Of a stretch of DNA of 64,000 bases, positions 1 to 8,276 are shown piece after piece. Both the position numbers and the translations under genes were made by a program. Below the pieces are notes generated by a model. That model did not search any database. It saw only the letters and a program-made list of their open reading frames with translations, and had not been told where the DNA came from. This DNA comes from Blastococcus sp. VKM Ac-2987 (GTDB lineage Bacteria > Actinomycetota > Actinomycetes > Mycobacteriales > Geodermatophilaceae): NCBI RefSeq assembly GCF_026967805.1, contig NZ_JAPVBG010000002.1:200928-264927 (forward strand), given 5' to 3'. How positions within the stretch are numbered: the stretch's first letter is position 1; the number at the start of each line of letters is the position of its first letter.

Positions 1-1
1 C

Positions 2-270
2 GGGTCCCACTCGGCGTGACCGAGCCAGAGCCGTTCCCGGGTGTTTGGTCACACCGCGGTCAGGTGCCGTCCCCCGGTTGCGCTGAGCGCGTCCGTCACG
101 CCTGCGCGGAACCCTCCGGGTCCCACTCGGCGTGACCGAGCCAGAGCCGTTCCCGGGTGTTTGGTCACACCGCGGTCAGGTGCCGTCCCCCGGCTGGGCT
201 GAGCGCGTCCGTCGCGCCTGCGCGGGACCCTCCGGGTCCCACTCGGCGTGACCGAGCCAGAGCCGTTCCC
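2..270. repeat. Tandem 116-bp intergenic repeat (2.3 copies)
   Basis: Copies begin at 2, 118 and 234 with a period of exactly 116 bp; the third stops after about 37 bp. Copies differ at only a few bases. Each holds a small hairpin (ctcgg/ccgag around a 5-base loop) and the palindrome accgcggt. The core of the unit (from accgcggtcaggtgccgtcc to the downstream ccctccgggtcccactcgg) recurs as an 81-bp tandem repeat at 59261-59430, so this is a dispersed family. No coding sequence is credible here. Confidence 0.85.
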
Positions 271-299
271 CGCTCCCTGAGGGGAGCGCCGGCTTCCGG

Positions 300-1115
300 T
301 CAGCGCTCCAGGGCGGCGCGGAGGGTGGCGATCTCCTCGGCGTGGTCGGCCGCATCGCCCGGCGTCTCCAGCACGATCGGGCAGCCGGCGGCGCGGGCGA
401 CGTCGATCAGCAGGTCCGCCGGGATCTCGCCCGCGGCCAGCGGTGCGTGCCGGTCCCGGCTGGACCCGGCCGGGTCACGGCTGTTGTTCAGGTGGACCAG
501 GTCGATCCGGCCGGTCACCGCGCGCACCGAGTCGACGACGGTGGACAGGTCCCAGCCGGCGGCCCACGCGTGACAGGTGTCGAGGACGAAACCCGCCCCG
601 AACTCGCCCACGGCGTCCCACAGCCGCCCGAGGGCGTCCAGGTCGCGCGCCATCGCGTCCCCACCGCCCGCCGTGTTCTCGATCAGCACCGGCACGGGGA
701 AGCCACCCTGCTCGGCCTGGCGGGCGAACGTCTTGCGCCAGTTGTCCACGCCGGCCGCCGGGTCGTCCTTCGCCAGCACGTGCCCGCCGTGCACGACCAG
801 GCCGCGGGCACCGACGTCCGCGGCGGCCTGCGCGTGCTTGCCGAGCAGCGTGCGGCTGGGGATCCGGATGCGGTTGTTCGTCGTCGCCACGTTCAGCACG
901 TACGGCGCGTGCACGAACACCGCGACGTCGGAGGCCACCAGCGCCGCGGCGTCCGGGCGGGGGCGGGGGGCCTTCCACCCCTGCGGGTCGGCGAGGAAGA
1001 CCTGGACACCGTCGGCGTCCATCTCCGCCGCGCGGGCCAGCGGCCCGCCGTTGTCCAGCTCGCCGTCGTCGGTGAGCCCGGCGCCCACGTGGACGCCGAT
1101 CGGGTGTGCTGCCAT
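300..1115 (-). CDS. nfo: Deoxyribonuclease IV (AP endonuclease family 2)
   Basis: 271-residue TIM-barrel endonuclease IV, which would cut the phosphodiester bond 5' to abasic sites during base excision repair, with three bound metal ions in the family. Visible family signatures in order: FVHAPYVLN near residue 70, GLVVHGGH near 110, VLIENTAGGG near 145, FVLDTCHAWAAG near 180, DLVHLNNSRDPAGSSRDRH near 215 and VLETPGD near 250; the His, Glu and Asp metal ligands lie in these blocks. The ATG at 1115 was chosen because gggaggatccgc precedes it; a longer open frame runs through rpsF antisense and is not credible. The gene stands alone and is divergent from rpsF. Length is close to the usual 280. 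Confidence 0.9.
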   Translation of the reverse strand: MAAHPIGVHVGAGLTDDGELDNGGPLARAAEMDADGVQVFLADPQGWKAPRPRPDAAALVASDVAVFVHAPYVLNVATTNNRIRIPSRTLLGKHAQAAADVGARGLVVHGGHVLAKDDPAAGVDNWRKTFARQAEQGGFPVPVLIENTAGGGDAMARDLDALGRLWDAVGEFGAGFVLDTCHAWAAGWDLSTVVDSVRAVTGRIDLVHLNNSRDPAGSSRDRHAPLAAGEIPADLLIDVARAAGCPIVLETPGDAADHAEEIATLRAALER

Positions 1116-1255
1116 GCGGATCCTCCCTATCTCGGCGAGTTGCCGGTCCACCCGTACCACCTGCCGCCGACAGCGCCTGGTGGCCGCTCCCGCGCCGCTG
1201 GTAACCTGGGTCCGCGCGTTCCGGCTCGTGCCGGGGCGCGCGACGCATGTACGAC

Positions 1256-1298
1256 CCTCCTGCTGCAGATGTCCTGCAGCCGCTGAGACCAGAGGAGG
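1256..1298 (+). promoter_or_regulatory. Possible S6:S18 autoregulatory leader of rpsF
   Basis: Just before rpsF there is a perfect 7-bp stem (gctgcag 1262-1268, ctgcagc 1274-1280) with loop atgtc. A CCG triplet (1280-1282) sits at the 3' foot of the stem. Outside it, cctcc (about 1256-1260) can pair with ggagg of the ribosome binding site (1294-1298). Hairpin plus unpaired CCG is the hallmark of the known S6:S18-binding motif in rpsF leaders of many bacteria. The fit here is by eye only; a plain RBS-masking hairpin is the alternative. Confidence 0.4.
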
Positions 1299-1310
1299 TG
1301 GGGTTTCTCC

Positions 1311-1598
1311 ATGCGCAACTACGAACTGATGGTCATCCTCGACCCCGATCTCGAGGAGCGCACGATCGCGCCCTCGCTCGACCGGTTCCTGACCGTCGTC
1401 ACCAACTCCGGTGGCACCGTCAAGACCGAGATCTGGGGCCGTCGCCGGATGGCGTACGAGATCAACAAGCAGGCCGAGGGCATCTACGCGGTCATCGACA
1501 TCCAGGCGGAGCCTGCTGCGGTCGCCGAGCTGGACCGCCAGCTGAACCTGAACGAGTCGGTCCTGCGCACGAAGCTGATGCGGCCCGAGGTCCACTGA
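1311..1598 (+). CDS. rpsF: 30S ribosomal protein S6
   Basis: 95 residues, the usual actinobacterial length. Starts [16 protein letters not shown] and carries the conserved [10 protein letters not shown] segment near residue 44 and the GIYAVIDI strand, as expected of the S6 ferredoxin-like fold that pairs with S18 on the 30S platform. The RBS gaggagg lies 12 bases before the ATG. First gene of rpsF-ssb-rpsR-rplI, with ssb only 2 bases downstream. Likely autoregulated through the leader hairpin just upstream. Confidence 0.98.
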   Translation: MRNYELMVILDPDLEERTIAPSLDRFLTVVTNSGGTVKTEIWGRRRMAYEINKQAEGIYAVIDIQAEPAAVAELDRQLNLNESVLRTKLMRPEVH

Positions 1599-1600
1599 CC

Positions 1601-2101
1601 ATGGCCGGCGAAACCGTCATCACCGTCATCGGCAACCTGACCGCCGATCCGGAGCTGCGCTTCACGCCGTCGGGCGCCGCCGTCGCCAACTTCACCGTGG
1701 CCTCGACGCCCCGCACCTTCGACCGCCAGTCGCAGGAGTGGAAGGACGGCGAAGCGCTCTTCCTCCGCTGCAACGTCTGGCGGCAGGCCGCGGAGAACGT
1801 GGCCGAGTCGCTGACCCGCGGATCGCGCGTCATCGTCAGCGGCCGCCTCAAGCAGCGCTCGTTCGAGACGAAGGAAGGCGAGAAGCGCACCGTCGTCGAG
1901 CTCGAGGTCGACGAGATCGGCCCCTCGCTGCGCTACGCCACGGCCAAGGTCACCCGCGCCTCGCGCGGTGAGGGCGGCGGCGGCGGTGGCGGCGGCTTCG
2001 GCGGCGGTGCCGGTGGCGGTGGCGGCTTCGGTGGTGGCGGTGGCGGGGCGAGCGACCCGTGGTCGACGCCTGCCGGTCCGTCCGACGAACCGCCGTTCTG
2101 A
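1601..2101 (+). CDS. ssb: Single-stranded DNA-binding protein
   Basis: 166 residues. An N-terminal OB fold (about 1-115, with [13 protein letters not shown] and the [13 protein letters not shown] strand) binds ssDNA in replication, repair and recombination. A glycine-rich linker follows (about 125-150, mostly Gly-Gly-Phe-Gly). The C-terminal tip ends in DEPPF, the acidic tail that contacts partner proteins. The ATG at 1601 follows the rpsF stop by two bases, so translation is probably coupled. The reading frame is open further upstream through rpsF, but the conserved start is [12 protein letters not shown]. It is the housekeeping SSB by location and tail. Confidence 0.97.
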   Translation: MAGETVITVIGNLTADPELRFTPSGAAVANFTVASTPRTFDRQSQEWKDGEALFLRCNVWRQAAENVAESLTRGSRVIVSGRLKQRSFETKEGEKRTVVELEVDEIGPSLRYATAKVTRASRGEGGGGGGGGFGGGAGGGGGFGGGGGGASDPWSTPAGPSDEPPF

Positions 2102-2139
2102 CCCTCTTCCTCTCTGACTGAATCTCTCTGGAGAACCAG

Positions 2140-2376
2140 GTGCCCAAGCCCCCTGTTCGCAAGCCCAAGAAGAAGGTCTGCCAGTTCTGCAAGGACAAGG
2201 CGACCTACATCGACTACAAGGACACGACCCTGCTGCGGAAGTTCATCTCCGACCGCGGCAAGATCCGTGCCCGCCGCGTCAGCGGCAACTGCAGCCAGCA
2301 CCAGCGCGACGTCGCCACGGCCGTGAAGAACAGCCGTGAGATGGCGCTGCTGCCCTACACCTCGACGGCGCGCTGA
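2140..2376 (+). CDS. rpsR: 30S ribosomal protein S18 (zinc-type)
   Basis: 78 residues with a GTG start; gga of ctggagaacc is the RBS. Basic N-terminus ([10 protein letters not shown]) followed by CQFC and later GNCSQHQ, so the Cys/His set of the zinc-binding (C+) form of S18 is present. Actinobacteria often also carry a Zur-repressed paralogue lacking these cysteines; none is seen in this window. S18 forms a heterodimer with S6, the product of the first gene of the operon. Confidence 0.97.
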   Translation: MPKPPVRKPKKKVCQFCKDKATYIDYKDTTLLRKFISDRGKIRARRVSGNCSQHQRDVATAVKNSREMALLPYTSTAR

Positions 2377-2378
2377 TC

Positions 2379-2834
2379 ATGAGCACGATGAAGCTGATCC
2401 TGACGCAGGAGGTCACCGGTCTCGGGTCCTCCGGCGACACCGTCGAGGTCAAGGGCGGCTACGGCCGCAACTACCTCCTGCCCCGCGGGCTGGCCATCGT
2501 TGCCACCCGGGGTGCCGAGAAGCAGGTCGACTCCCTGCGCCGGGCGCGTGCCGCCCGCGAGGTGGCCTCCCACGAGGAGGCACAGGCCATGGCGGGCCGG
2601 CTCAACGGCCTGACCGTCCGGGTGCCGGCGCGCGCCGGTGACGGTGGTCGCCTGTTCGGCCGCGTCACCACCGCCGACGTCGCCGCCGCGGTCACCGCGG
2701 CCGGCGGCCCGGAGCTCGACCGTCGCCGGATCGAGCTGCCCAGCAGCATCAAGACCACGGGCCAGCACACCGTCACCGTGCGGGTGCACCCCGAGGTCAC
2801 CTCCCAGCTGACGATCGACGTCGTCGCCGAGTGA
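2379..2834 (+). CDS. rplI: 50S ribosomal protein L9
   Basis: 151 residues. N-terminal domain [17 protein letters not shown] and the L9 signature around [14 protein letters not shown], then the long connecting helix and the C-terminal rRNA-binding domain ([16 protein letters not shown]). The ATG at 2379 is 2 bases after the rpsR stop; a second ATG at 2388 would give the shorter, more typical start MKLILTQ. Last gene of the ribosomal block, followed by two hairpins. Confidence 0.97.
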   Translation: MSTMKLILTQEVTGLGSSGDTVEVKGGYGRNYLLPRGLAIVATRGAEKQVDSLRRARAAREVASHEEAQAMAGRLNGLTVRVPARAGDGGRLFGRVTTADVAAAVTAAGGPELDRRRIELPSSIKTTGQHTVTVRVHPEVTSQLTIDVVAE

Positions 2835-2838
2835 GGAA

Positions 2839-2860
2839 CGGCCCTCCAGCCGGAGGGCCG
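2839..2860 (+). terminator. Hairpin after rplI (first)
   Basis: Perfect 9-bp stem cggccctcc/ggagggccg with loop agcc, five bases after the rplI stop. No T tract, as is common in high-GC actinobacteria. Confidence 0.6.
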
Positions 2861-2869
2861 CTGCACTGC

Positions 2870-2908
2870 CCACGAGGGGCGTCGGACATCGTCCGGCGCC
2901 CCTCGTGG
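2870..2908 (+). terminator. Strong hairpin after rplI (second)
   Basis: 12-bp stem (ccacgaggggcg at 2870-2881, cgcccctcgtgg at 2897-2908) whose interior folds further as cggac-atc-gtccg. This second hairpin makes termination between rplI and dnaB likely, so dnaB should have its own promoter. Confidence 0.75.
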
Positions 2909-3475
2909 CGTCTCCGGACGGGTGCGTCCGGAGCGGGGCGCGGTCCCGCGCTGAGACGGCCCGAGCCGGTCCCGGAGCGCGATCGGGGCCTGGTCCGACC
3001 GTCGTCGCTCCGGCGTGCCCGCAGGAGCCCGTCCGGGGCTCCGGCGACCGGGCTGACGCGTGCGCCCGAGGGCCCTCCGGGCCGGCCGGCGCACCGCTGT
3101 GACACGTGGTGCGACGCCCACAAGTTTCTCGACAAGTTTCTTCCGTCCACACCCGGTGGCCGGCGTCCGTGCAGGTGGCGAGGGGTGCGGCCCGGGACGC
3201 TGGTCGGCCGTCCCCCGCTCCCTCCACATGTCGACACGCCTCCGTCCACCGACTTGTCCACAAGTTGTGCAGATCGACGTGCACAGCGGTGGTGGACTCT
3301 TCCGCCGCAGCTTCCTAACGTCCTCTCCGGCCACCACGGGGACGGCGGACTGTCGGTCCCCTCCGGTAGGCATGGATCGAACGGACGTTCGGTCCGGCGG
3401 CGCCCGCCGAGCTCGCGTACTTCCCCTGCGCGCGGTGGCATGCGGGCGCGCCCGCAAGGAGATGGAGGTACCCCC
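2909..3475 (+). promoter_or_regulatory. Long dnaB upstream region with a DnaA box
   Basis: 567 bp with no credible gene. It holds a perfect actinobacterial DnaA box TTGTCCACA at 3254-3262, weaker copies (ccgtccaca at 3143-3151, ctccaca near 3222), and the direct repeat caagtttc at 3121-3128 and 3133-3140. The final part has the dnaB ribosome binding site (aaggagatggagg). A core promoter could not be assigned with confidence. The boxes suggest DnaA control of dnaB or DnaA titration. Confidence 0.5.
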
Positions 3476-4846
3476 GTGGCGGTGGCCGACGAGTTCAGCC
3501 GACCGTCCGTGACGGCGCCGGAGTACGACCGGCAGCCGCCCCAGGACGTCGCGGCGGAGCAGTCGGTGCTCGGCGGCATGCTGCTGAGCAAGGACGCGAT
3601 CGCCGACGTCGTGGAGGTCTTGCACGGCAACGACTTCTACCGTCCGGCGCACCAGGTGATCTTCGACTGCATCCTGGACCTCTACGGGCGTGGTGAGCCC
3701 GCCGACGCGATCACCGTCGCCGCGGAGCTCAACCGCACCGACCAGCTGTCCAAGATGGGCGGCGCGGTCTACCTGCACACGGTCATCCAGTCGACCCCGA
3801 CGGCGGCGAACGCCGGCTACTACGCCGCGATCGTCGCCGAGCAGGCGGTGCTGCGGCGGCTGGTCGAGGCCGGTACCCGCGTGGTGCAGCTCGGGTACGG
3901 CGCGGCCGGCGGCAAGGGCGACGTCGACGACATCGTCGACCGCGCCCAGCAGGAGATCTACGACGTCACCGAGAAGCGGATGAGCGAGGACTACTCGCGC
4001 CTCGAGGACGTCCTCCAGCCGACGATGGACGAGCTGGACGCGATCGCCTCCCGCGGCGGCACCGCGCGCGGCGTCCCCACCGGCATCCGCGACCTCGACG
4101 AGCTCACCAACGGCCTGCAGGCCGGCCAGATGGTCGTCATCGCGGCCCGTCCTGGTGTCGGCAAGAGCACGCTGGGCCTGGACATCGCGCGCTCGGCCAC
4201 GGTGAAGCACCAGATGCCGGCGGTGATCTTCTCGCTCGAGATGAGCAAGCACGAGATCACCATGCGCCTGCTGTCGGCCGAGGCGAAGGTGCCGCTGCAC
4301 CACATGCGCGCCGGCACGCTCTCCGACGAGGACTGGGCGAAGCTGGCGCGCCGCATGGGCGAGGTGGCCGACGCCCCGCTCTACATCGACGACTCGCCGA
4401 ACATGACGATGATGGAGATCCGGGCCAAGGCCCGGCGGCTCAAGCAGCGCAACGACCTCAAGCTCGTGGTCATCGACTACCTGCAGCTGATGACGTCGGG
4501 CAAGCGGGTCGAGAGCCGCCAGCAGGAGGTCTCGGAGTTCTCCCGTGCGCTCAAGCTGCTGGCCAAGGAGATCGAGGTCCCGGTGATCGCGATGTCGCAG
4601 CTCAACCGTGGCTCGGAACAGCGTCAGGACAAGAAGCCGATGCTGTCGGACCTCCGTGAGTCCGGCTCCATCGAGCAGGACGCCGACATGGTCATGATGA
4701 TCCACCGCGAGGACATGTACGAGAAGGAGTCCCCGCGGGCCGGCGAGGCCGACATCATGCTGGTCAAGCACCGCAACGGCCCCACGGCGAACGTCACCGT
4801 CGCCTTCCAGGGCCACTACAGCCGCTTCGTGGACATGGCTAACTGA
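3476..4846 (+). CDS. dnaB: Replicative DNA helicase DnaB
   Basis: 456 residues from a GTG preceded by aaggagatggagg. The N-terminal domain (about 15-120, PPQDVAAEQSVLGGML) binds primase in the family. The RecA-like C-terminal domain has Walker A ARPGVGKST near residue 224, the LEMSKHE segment, Walker B VVIDYLQLM, and the late SDLRESGSIEQDADMV motif with its arginine finger region. The protein unwinds DNA at the fork as a hexamer. No intein interrupts the ATPase motifs, which is worth noting since actinobacterial dnaB genes often carry one. The frame is open well upstream, but that part is low-complexity and lies in the terminator region. Confidence 0.97.
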   Translation: MAVADEFSRPSVTAPEYDRQPPQDVAAEQSVLGGMLLSKDAIADVVEVLHGNDFYRPAHQVIFDCILDLYGRGEPADAITVAAELNRTDQLSKMGGAVYLHTVIQSTPTAANAGYYAAIVAEQAVLRRLVEAGTRVVQLGYGAAGGKGDVDDIVDRAQQEIYDVTEKRMSEDYSRLEDVLQPTMDELDAIASRGGTARGVPTGIRDLDELTNGLQAGQMVVIAARPGVGKSTLGLDIARSATVKHQMPAVIFSLEMSKHEITMRLLSAEAKVPLHHMRAGTLSDEDWAKLARRMGEVADAPLYIDDSPNMTMMEIRAKARRLKQRNDLKLVVIDYLQLMTSGKRVESRQQEVSEFSRALKLLAKEIEVPVIAMSQLNRGSEQRQDKKPMLSDLRESGSIEQDADMVMMIHREDMYEKESPRAGEADIMLVKHRNGPTANVTVAFQGHYSRFVDMAN

Positions 4847-4869
4847 GCAGCAGCAGGCGCACGGCGTGA

Positions 4870-4904
4870 GCGAGGCCCGGGACCGGTCCGGTCCCGGGCC
4901 TCGC
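4870..4904 (+). terminator. Terminator hairpin after dnaB
   Basis: Perfect 15-bp stem (4870-4884 with 4890-4904; core gaggcccgggacc) around loop ggtcc, 23 bases after the dnaB stop. Confidence 0.85.
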
Positions 4905-5073
4905 TGCGTCACGGCATCCGCCGCGCGGTCACCTCAACGACTGGGCGCGGAGCACTGCCGACGGACCGTTCCGTCCAGCACAGCGCTGCGACCTGCACGA
5001 TTGCGGACGGCAACAGTTGTGGTGCGCATCACCCTCGGCTAGGAAGAGGGCCCCCTGAGACATTGGAGCCCAC

Positions 5074-6963
5074 TTGTCCTCACGTTCCTGGCGTCGGGCC
5101 GCGTCGGTCGTCGGCGCCCTGGCGCTGACCGCCACGGCCTCACCAGCGCTCGCCGCCCCCGCCCCGGCCATGCCGGTCTCGGTCTTTCCCTCGAACGACC
5201 TGACCGTCCCCGACTCGCGACAGCTCACCGGCCTGCGGGTGGCCCTGCCGACCGAGGGCTGCGGCGCGGTGCTCACCTGCGGCCTCGTCGAGCGCCTCAA
5301 CGAGCTCGACGGCTTCGACCTGGACCCGCGCCTCGCGGTGCAGTTCGACGCGGCGGTCGACCCGGCGCAGGTCGCGCAGCGGATCACCGTCCAGGAGGCG
5401 CGCGGCTCCTGGCGGACCGGCGTCGACCGCGTCGTCTGGGACCCGGCCACGCACACGCTGTACGCCCACCCGGCCGAGCAGCTGGCCCCCGGGACCACCT
5501 ACCGCCTGAGCGTCCAGGCGGGCCCGGGCAACGGCGCCACTGAGGAGACGTTCACGACGCTGAGCGCCACCGACGGGCTCATCGACCTCAACCGGCAGAT
5601 CCAGTCCGGCCGCGCCCTCCAGGCGGTCGGCATCCAGCGCCCGGGGCTGGAGATCGACGGCGTCTTCCCGGCAGCGGGGACCACCCTGCAGTTCCAGGCC
5701 GACGCCGGCCCCGCCGACCCCCTGCCGGCGGCGGTCATCCAGCCGGTGGCCGACGGCACGCTGGTCTTCGGCTCCTACCTGGCCCCGTCGTGGCTCCGCC
5801 CGGACGTCACGATCGAGCAGACCCCCACCCGGGACATCGGCCCGGCGCCGGTGGAGGCCGAGCGCCTGCCGTTCGTCGCCGTCCTACCGGCGGGTCCGGC
5901 GCCGCGCGGCGGCTGGCCGGTGGCGGTCTTCGGGCACGGCTTCACCGGTTCGACGGCGAACGTCTTCCTCGCCGCCGCCACGAACGCGCAGAGCGGCATC
6001 GCGACGATCTCCACCAACGTCGTGGGCCACGGCTTCGGCCCGGAGAGCCAGTGGCTCGTCACCAGCGGCGGGGTCACCACGACGCTGCCCAGCTACGGCC
6101 GGGGCGTCGACCAGGACGACGCCGGTGCGGCGATCGGCAGCACCGAGGGCTCCTCGGCCACCGGGGACGCCGCCGCGGTCTCCTCGCGGGACGCGCTGCG
6201 GCAGACCGCGGCCGACATCATGACGCTGGTCCGCTCGCTGGACGGCACGGACGTCGACGGCGACCGGCGCGCGGACCTCTCCGGTGCCCGGGTCACCTAC
6301 TTCGGGCAGAGCTTCGGCGGGATCTACGGCACCATGCTCGCCGGAACCGACCGGACGATCGCCCGCTCGGTGCTCAACGTGCCCGGCGGCCCGGTGACCG
6401 AGATCGCCCGCTTGTCGCCGGCGTTCCGGCTGCTGATCACCCAGTCGCTGACGGCGGCGGGGCTGACCAACAGCGCCGACCCGACGCGGGCGTTCTTCCA
6501 GGAGCAGATGCCGCTGCGCGGTGAGGGGCCGGTCACCGCGACCGTGCCCGGCGCGGTGGCGATCCAGGACTACCTGGCCAGGGCGACGTGGCTGACCCGG
6601 CCCGGCAGCCCCGAGACGTTCGCGCCCCTCATCCGGCACGACCGGGTGCTGGTGCAGGTGGCCTACGGCGACCAGACGGTGCCCAACCCGACGTCGTACA
6701 CGCTGATCGACGCCGGCGACCTGTGGTCGCGGACGAGCCTCTTCCGCAACGACAAGGCTGCGGACCGGGTGCCCAACCCGCACAGCTTCCTGCTGAACAT
6801 CGCCACCGCCGGGGGCCGGCAGGGGCAGGCGCAGGTCGCCGCGTTCCTCGGTACCGGCCAGGTCATCGACCCGGACGGGGCCGGTCCGGTGTGGGAGGTG
6901 CCGATCAGCGACCCGGCGCTGCTGCTCCCGCTGAACTTCGAGCAGCCGGCGCTCCGCCCCTGA
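5074..6963 (+). CDS. Secreted esterase/lipase-like alpha/beta hydrolase
   Basis: 629 residues from a TTG start (ggag five bases upstream); the start is the least certain part. Signal peptide: basic SSRSWRR, a hydrophobic stretch, then a cleavage-like ASPALAAPA near 28. The N-terminal third is beta-rich and Ig-like (FDAAVDPAQVAQRITV, LAPGTTYRLSVQ), resembling the N-domain found before bacterial virulence-type lipases. The C-terminal catalytic part shows VAVFGHGFTGS near 288 (oxyanion side), the nucleophile elbow GQSFGG near 412, an aspartate in AYGDQTVPN and a late histidine in NPHSF. It probably hydrolyses esters outside the cell; the substrate is unknown. Transcribed alone between hairpins. 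Confidence 0.7.
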   Translation: MSSRSWRRAASVVGALALTATASPALAAPAPAMPVSVFPSNDLTVPDSRQLTGLRVALPTEGCGAVLTCGLVERLNELDGFDLDPRLAVQFDAAVDPAQVAQRITVQEARGSWRTGVDRVVWDPATHTLYAHPAEQLAPGTTYRLSVQAGPGNGATEETFTTLSATDGLIDLNRQIQSGRALQAVGIQRPGLEIDGVFPAAGTTLQFQADAGPADPLPAAVIQPVADGTLVFGSYLAPSWLRPDVTIEQTPTRDIGPAPVEAERLPFVAVLPAGPAPRGGWPVAVFGHGFTGSTANVFLAAATNAQSGIATISTNVVGHGFGPESQWLVTSGGVTTTLPSYGRGVDQDDAGAAIGSTEGSSATGDAAAVSSRDALRQTAADIMTLVRSLDGTDVDGDRRADLSGARVTYFGQSFGGIYGTMLAGTDRTIARSVLNVPGGPVTEIARLSPAFRLLITQSLTAAGLTNSADPTRAFFQEQMPLRGEGPVTATVPGAVAIQDYLARATWLTRPGSPETFAPLIRHDRVLVQVAYGDQTVPNPTSYTLIDAGDLWSRTSLFRNDKAADRVPNPHSFLLNIATAGGRQGQAQVAAFLGTGQVIDPDGAGPVWEVPISDPALLLPLNFEQPALRP

Positions 6964-6979
6964 TCACCGGCACGCCCTG

Positions 6980-7024
6980 AACCGCAGAGGCCCAGAACCG
7001 ATCCGGTTCTGGGCCTCTGTGGTT
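6980..7024. terminator. Bidirectional terminator between convergent genes
   Basis: 21-bp stem with a 3-base loop atc and a single G-U type pair (arms 6980-7000 and 7004-7024; core gaggcccagaaccg). It serves the esterase gene on one side and the desaturase gene on the other. Confidence 0.9.
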
Positions 7025-7049
7025 CATCCCCCGCAGGGGAGCTGCTGGA

Positions 7050-8249
7050 TCAGGCGGCGGTCTGCCGCTGCAGCGCGCGACGGACCTTGGGTCCGCCGGT
7101 GGTCATCTTGTACAGCTTGGCCAGCTGGGCCGGGGCGTTCTTCGGGGTGGTCTCCGCCAACCAGCCGTTGGGCAGCGACAGGCGGATGACCTTGTGCCAC
7201 GCGCTCGCGACCTGCTTGTACAGCGGGGCGGAGTGGTAGGTGAGGTTGTACCGGTCGAAGATGTCCTTCACCCGCGGGGCGATCTCGGCGTACCGGTTGC
7301 TGGGGATGTCGGGGAACAGGTGGTGCTCCACCTGGTGCGACAGGTTCCCGGTCATGGTGTGCATGGCCTTGCTGCCCGAGATGTTGGCCGAGCCGAGCAT
7401 CTGGCGGACGTACCACTCGCCGCGGGTCTCGCCGTCGATCGAGCTCTTCTCGAACGTCTCGACGCCCTCCGGGAAGTGGCCGCACATGATGACCGAGTGC
7501 GACCAGAGGTTGCGCACCACGTTGGCGGTGAAGTTCGCGGCGAGGGTCGGCAGGAACGACGGGCCCGACAGCAGCGGGTGGACGACGTAGTCCTTGGTGG
7601 CCTGGTTGCGGATCTTCTTCAGCACCTGCTTGGTGGCGGCGCGGAACTTCGGGTCGTTGCGGCGCTTCTTGCTGGCCAGGTTCTTGCCCAGCTCGAGGTC
7701 GTAGGCGGCGATGCCGTACTCGAAGAAGCAGGCGTTGATGAAGTTCCAGAGCGGCTGCGCCAGGTACATCGGGTGCCACTTCTGGTCCTCGTCGACGCGC
7801 ATGATGCCGTACCCGAGGTCGTTGTCCTTGCCGATCACGTTCGTGTACGTGTGGTGCAGCTCGTTGTGCGAGTGCTTCCACTGCTCGGCCGGGCTGGCCA
7901 TGTCCCACTCCCACGTCGTGGAGTGGATCTTGGGGTCGCGCATCCAGTCCCACTGGCCGTGCAGGATGTTGTGCCCGATCTCCATGTTCTCGAGGATCTT
8001 GGCGACCGACAGGCCGGCCGTGCCCACGAGCCACGCGGGCGGGAACTTCGAGAACAGCAGGACGGCGCGGCTGCCCAGCTCGAGCTTCCGCTGCACGTCG
8101 ATGACCGTGCGGATGTACTTGGCGTCGTCCTCGCCCAGGCTGTCGCGGATCTCCTGGCGGATCGTGTCGAGCTCCTTGCCGATGAGCTCGATGTCCTCGG
8201 GGGTGAGGTGGGCGATCGGGTTCTCGGGCTTCTTCTGGATGACGGTCAT
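7050..8249 (-). CDS. Membrane fatty acyl-CoA desaturase (DesA3-like)
   Basis: 399 residues. All three histidine boxes of membrane di-iron desaturases are present: HNILH (H93, H97), HNELHH (H128, H132, H133) and HQVEHH (H305, H309, H310). Hydrophobic segments lie between them. The enzyme would introduce a double bond into stearoyl- or palmitoyl-CoA, using electrons from the ferredoxin reductase encoded just upstream in the same operon. The mycobacterial pair Rv3229c/Rv3230c has the same arrangement. In cold or dry soils this tunes membrane fluidity. The ATG at 8249 leads into the hydrophilic N-terminus TVIQKKPENPIAHL. Confidence 0.92.
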   Translation of the reverse strand: MTVIQKKPENPIAHLTPEDIELIGKELDTIRQEIRDSLGEDDAKYIRTVIDVQRKLELGSRAVLLFSKFPPAWLVGTAGLSVAKILENMEIGHNILHGQWDWMRDPKIHSTTWEWDMASPAEQWKHSHNELHHTYTNVIGKDNDLGYGIMRVDEDQKWHPMYLAQPLWNFINACFFEYGIAAYDLELGKNLASKKRRNDPKFRAATKQVLKKIRNQATKDYVVHPLLSGPSFLPTLAANFTANVVRNLWSHSVIMCGHFPEGVETFEKSSIDGETRGEWYVRQMLGSANISGSKAMHTMTGNLSHQVEHHLFPDIPSNRYAEIAPRVKDIFDRYNLTYHSAPLYKQVASAWHKVIRLSLPNGWLAETTPKNAPAQLAKLYKMTTGGPKVRRALQRQTAA

Positions 8250-8276
8250 GTCCGGGCTCCTAGGGGCTCGAGATGG

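Noticed and set aside
1..270. CRISPR array
   Set aside because: The 116-bp units are continuous tandem copies, not short repeats with unique spacers.
342..1286. Long plus-strand open frames opposite the endonuclease IV gene
   Set aside because: Arg/Pro/Ala-rich antisense frames typical of high-GC DNA; the minus-strand frame carries all endonuclease IV motifs.
2831..3475. Upstream in-frame extension of dnaB
   Set aside because: It would start at the rplI stop, run through two hairpins and read as low-complexity Arg/Pro; the GTG at 3476 has a strong RBS and the normal DnaB N-terminus.
2471..4912. 813-codon minus-strand frame opposite rplI and dnaB
   Set aside because: It is the complement of conserved rplI and dnaB and has no domain.
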